From JANYBV01 sp043763155 (lineage in GTDB: Bacteria > Pseudomonadota > Alphaproteobacteria > Rickettsiales > SXRF01), in NCBI GenBank assembly GCA_043763155.1, contig JAYULW010000097.1, forward strand, positions 1 through 31,531: a stretch of DNA of 31,531 bases. Direction: 5' to 3'. Below, in pieces: positions 30,294 to 31,531 of this stretch. Position numbers and translations under genes: made by a program. The notes beneath the pieces are model-generated. The model did not search any database and was not told where the DNA came from. It saw nothing but the letters and a program-made list of their open reading frames with translations. Position 1 is the stretch's first letter; each line of letters begins with the position of its first letter.

Positions 30294-31531
30294 CGCTTTC
30301 ACGCGGGGCAGGCGCAGCTTGCGCCGGGTGCAGGGTTGGGGCTACGTATTGCGCGTAGCTGGCCATGACTGCGTTTAGCGGCTTGCCGTTGATGGTGGCC
30401 CCGGTTTGCGCGTTGCCGATAATATCGTAGGTCCAGTTCTCTTTATCGGTTCCGGCGAGTTGTTGCAGGAAGGTTTTCAGGCCTGCGACGAATTGCGGGT
30501 TGGGCACGAGGGCGGAGGCCTGCTGCGGCGAGAAATACTCGACAGCGGTATGTACGCGGGTGGCGTAGTCAAGCATGTCGTCAATCATCTGGGCGCAGTT
30601 GCTGCAGGTGAGTGTCATTTGGCCGGAGGGCTGGCCGCCTTTTTCGCGCTTGGCAAGGCCGTTGGCCTTGATGCCGTAAGGCGTGAGCGAGAGTTCAAGG
30701 TCATGCAGGGTTGCTGCGCCGCTAGTGAATTGCGGATCACCTGCGTATTCAAGGTCTACGGACTGCACGACATGGCCCATGGCCGTGAAGTTGGGGATGA
30801 CGGGGGAGACGATGGCGAATAGCTGGTCGGGGGTGTATTTCTGCATGCTGGCCTGGAAGTCCATGAAGCGCGGGTCGGGGCTGGTGTAGGCCTCGTCAAT
30901 CACGGCGCGCACCACTTCGCGGATCAAGGCGTCGTATTGCGCGGTGAAAACGGATTCGCCGTGGATGTTCAGCTTGGCGTTGCTTTGGCCTGCAACATCT
31001 TTGTTGCTTGCAAGCACTGTGAACTGGGTGTTGTAGGCGTCGTTGCTGATGTTGAATTTACCTAACGAGATTTCAAAGGTGGGGTTTGTGGCGCCCTTCA
31101 GGGTTGCGGGGCCATTATAGCTGAAATCCACGTCAATGAGCTGCTTGCCATATAAAGAGAGGCGGCGGGGGTATGCTTTGTTGGGTTCCAGCGTGCGGAA
31201 GAACTGGGTGAGCATGGTGTCGCCTTCGGTGGTGACTTCAATGTCCGGGGCGTTCAGGTATACGCGCACATGCTCGTTGGCTGCTTCGGGGGCATTGCTG
31301 ATGTAAAAGCGCGACGCGCCGCTGCCGGCGATGCGGGTTTTGTGGGCGGTGTCGGTGACGGTTGCGGCGGGGAAAGCGCAATCGAACAGGCGGAAATCGC
31401 GCACCACGGCGTCGAAATCACGCGCGAGTGTCTGGTAGTTCCAGAGGCTGTCGAGCAGGTTGGCGTTGCGCTGCATCTGGAGCGTGCAGAAGCTTGCGCC
31501 CTGCTGGGTGTAGTTGGTGCTGAAGGTTTTG
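30268..31531 (-). CDS. Large protein of unknown function, C-terminal part (5' end outside window)
   Basis: The frame stays open to the end of the window, so an ATG at 31476 is probably internal and about 420 residues are visible. No hydrophobic helices are seen in this part. It alternates beta-like segments (TFEISLGKFNISND, GQMTLTCSNCAQ, LHDLELSLTPYGIKANGL) in a way reminiscent of periplasmic lipid-transfer or AsmA/DUF945-like proteins, but no signature proves it. A CSNC motif and two further cysteines (FDCAF, SFCTL) are present. The tail is Pro/Ala-rich. The N-terminus, where a signal peptide would be, is missing. Confidence 0.7.
   Translation of the reverse strand, partial: KTFSTNYTQQGASFCTLQMQRNANLLDSLWNYQTLARDFDAVVRDFRLFDCAFPAATVTDTAHKTRIAGSGASRFYISNAPEAANEHVRVYLNAPDIEVTTEGDTMLTQFFRTLEPNKAYPRRLSLYGKQLIDVDFSYNGPATLKGATNPTFEISLGKFNISNDAYNTQFTVLASNKDVAGQSNAKLNIHGESVFTAQYDALIREVVRAVIDEAYTSPDPRFMDFQASMQKYTPDQLFAIVSPVIPNFTAMGHVVQSVDLEYAGDPQFTSGAATLHDLELSLTPYGIKANGLAKREKGGQPSGQMTLTCSNCAQMIDDMLDYATRVHTAVEYFSPQQASALVPNPQFVAGLKTFLQQLAGTDKENWTYDIIGNAQTGATINGKPLNAVMASYAQYVAPTLHPAQAAPAPRESVTPPRSYR

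Overview
The window comes from an alphaproteobacterium, of moderately high GC with tightly packed genes. The main evidence is gene order. bolA and a dnaJ-like gene lie beside cobS-cobT. A methylmalonyl-CoA epimerase gene is followed by a DUF1467 gene, proS, a Lol permease, lolD and dnaE. Both arrangements are ones I associate with Alphaproteobacteria. A promoter upstream of groES matches the alphaproteobacterial RpoH consensus. I cannot name a genus; a free-living or host-associated member of the Rhodospirillales/Micavibrionales side is a guess only.

Layout. 1-858 is the 3' end of a membrane H+-pyrophosphatase gene (hppA) with a strong terminator. 985-2976 is a NagB-like/PIG-L two-domain protein behind a near-consensus promoter. 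2973-4409 (minus) carries a Sua5/TsaC tRNA-modification enzyme and a YqaA-type membrane protein. 4510-9882 holds an orphan ParA ATPase, bolA (minus), a J-domain protein, two secreted proteins of unknown function, and cobS-cobT. rpmB (minus) follows with its own terminator. 10599-13759 (minus) has three diverged paralogous four-helix membrane proteins that I cannot assign to a family. 13923-15981 is groES-groEL. 16153-16842 is a family 5 uracil-DNA glycosylase. 16839-19097 (minus) has four more small, Gly/Ala-rich membrane proteins of unknown function. 19218-27053 is a largely co-directional block of metabolism, translation, lipoprotein export and replication genes. 27134-28003 is a MotA stator gene without an adjacent motB. 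28075-28600 (minus) holds two tandem copies of a 51-56 residue lipoprotein, each with its own near-identical terminator. The window ends with pabB (minus), a small hypothetical gene and an incomplete exported-type hypothetical protein (minus).

Working together. Most genes are housekeeping. The best candidates for something undescribed are the 4-TM paralogue triplet with its hydrophilic tails, the glycine-zipper operon at 16839-18411, and the duplicated mini-lipoprotein cassettes. No tRNA, rRNA, CRISPR, transposase or phage gene was recognised. No stretch over about 300 bases is clearly gene-free; the longest doubtful one is 10241-10598, which contains only a possible 50-residue membrane peptide gene.
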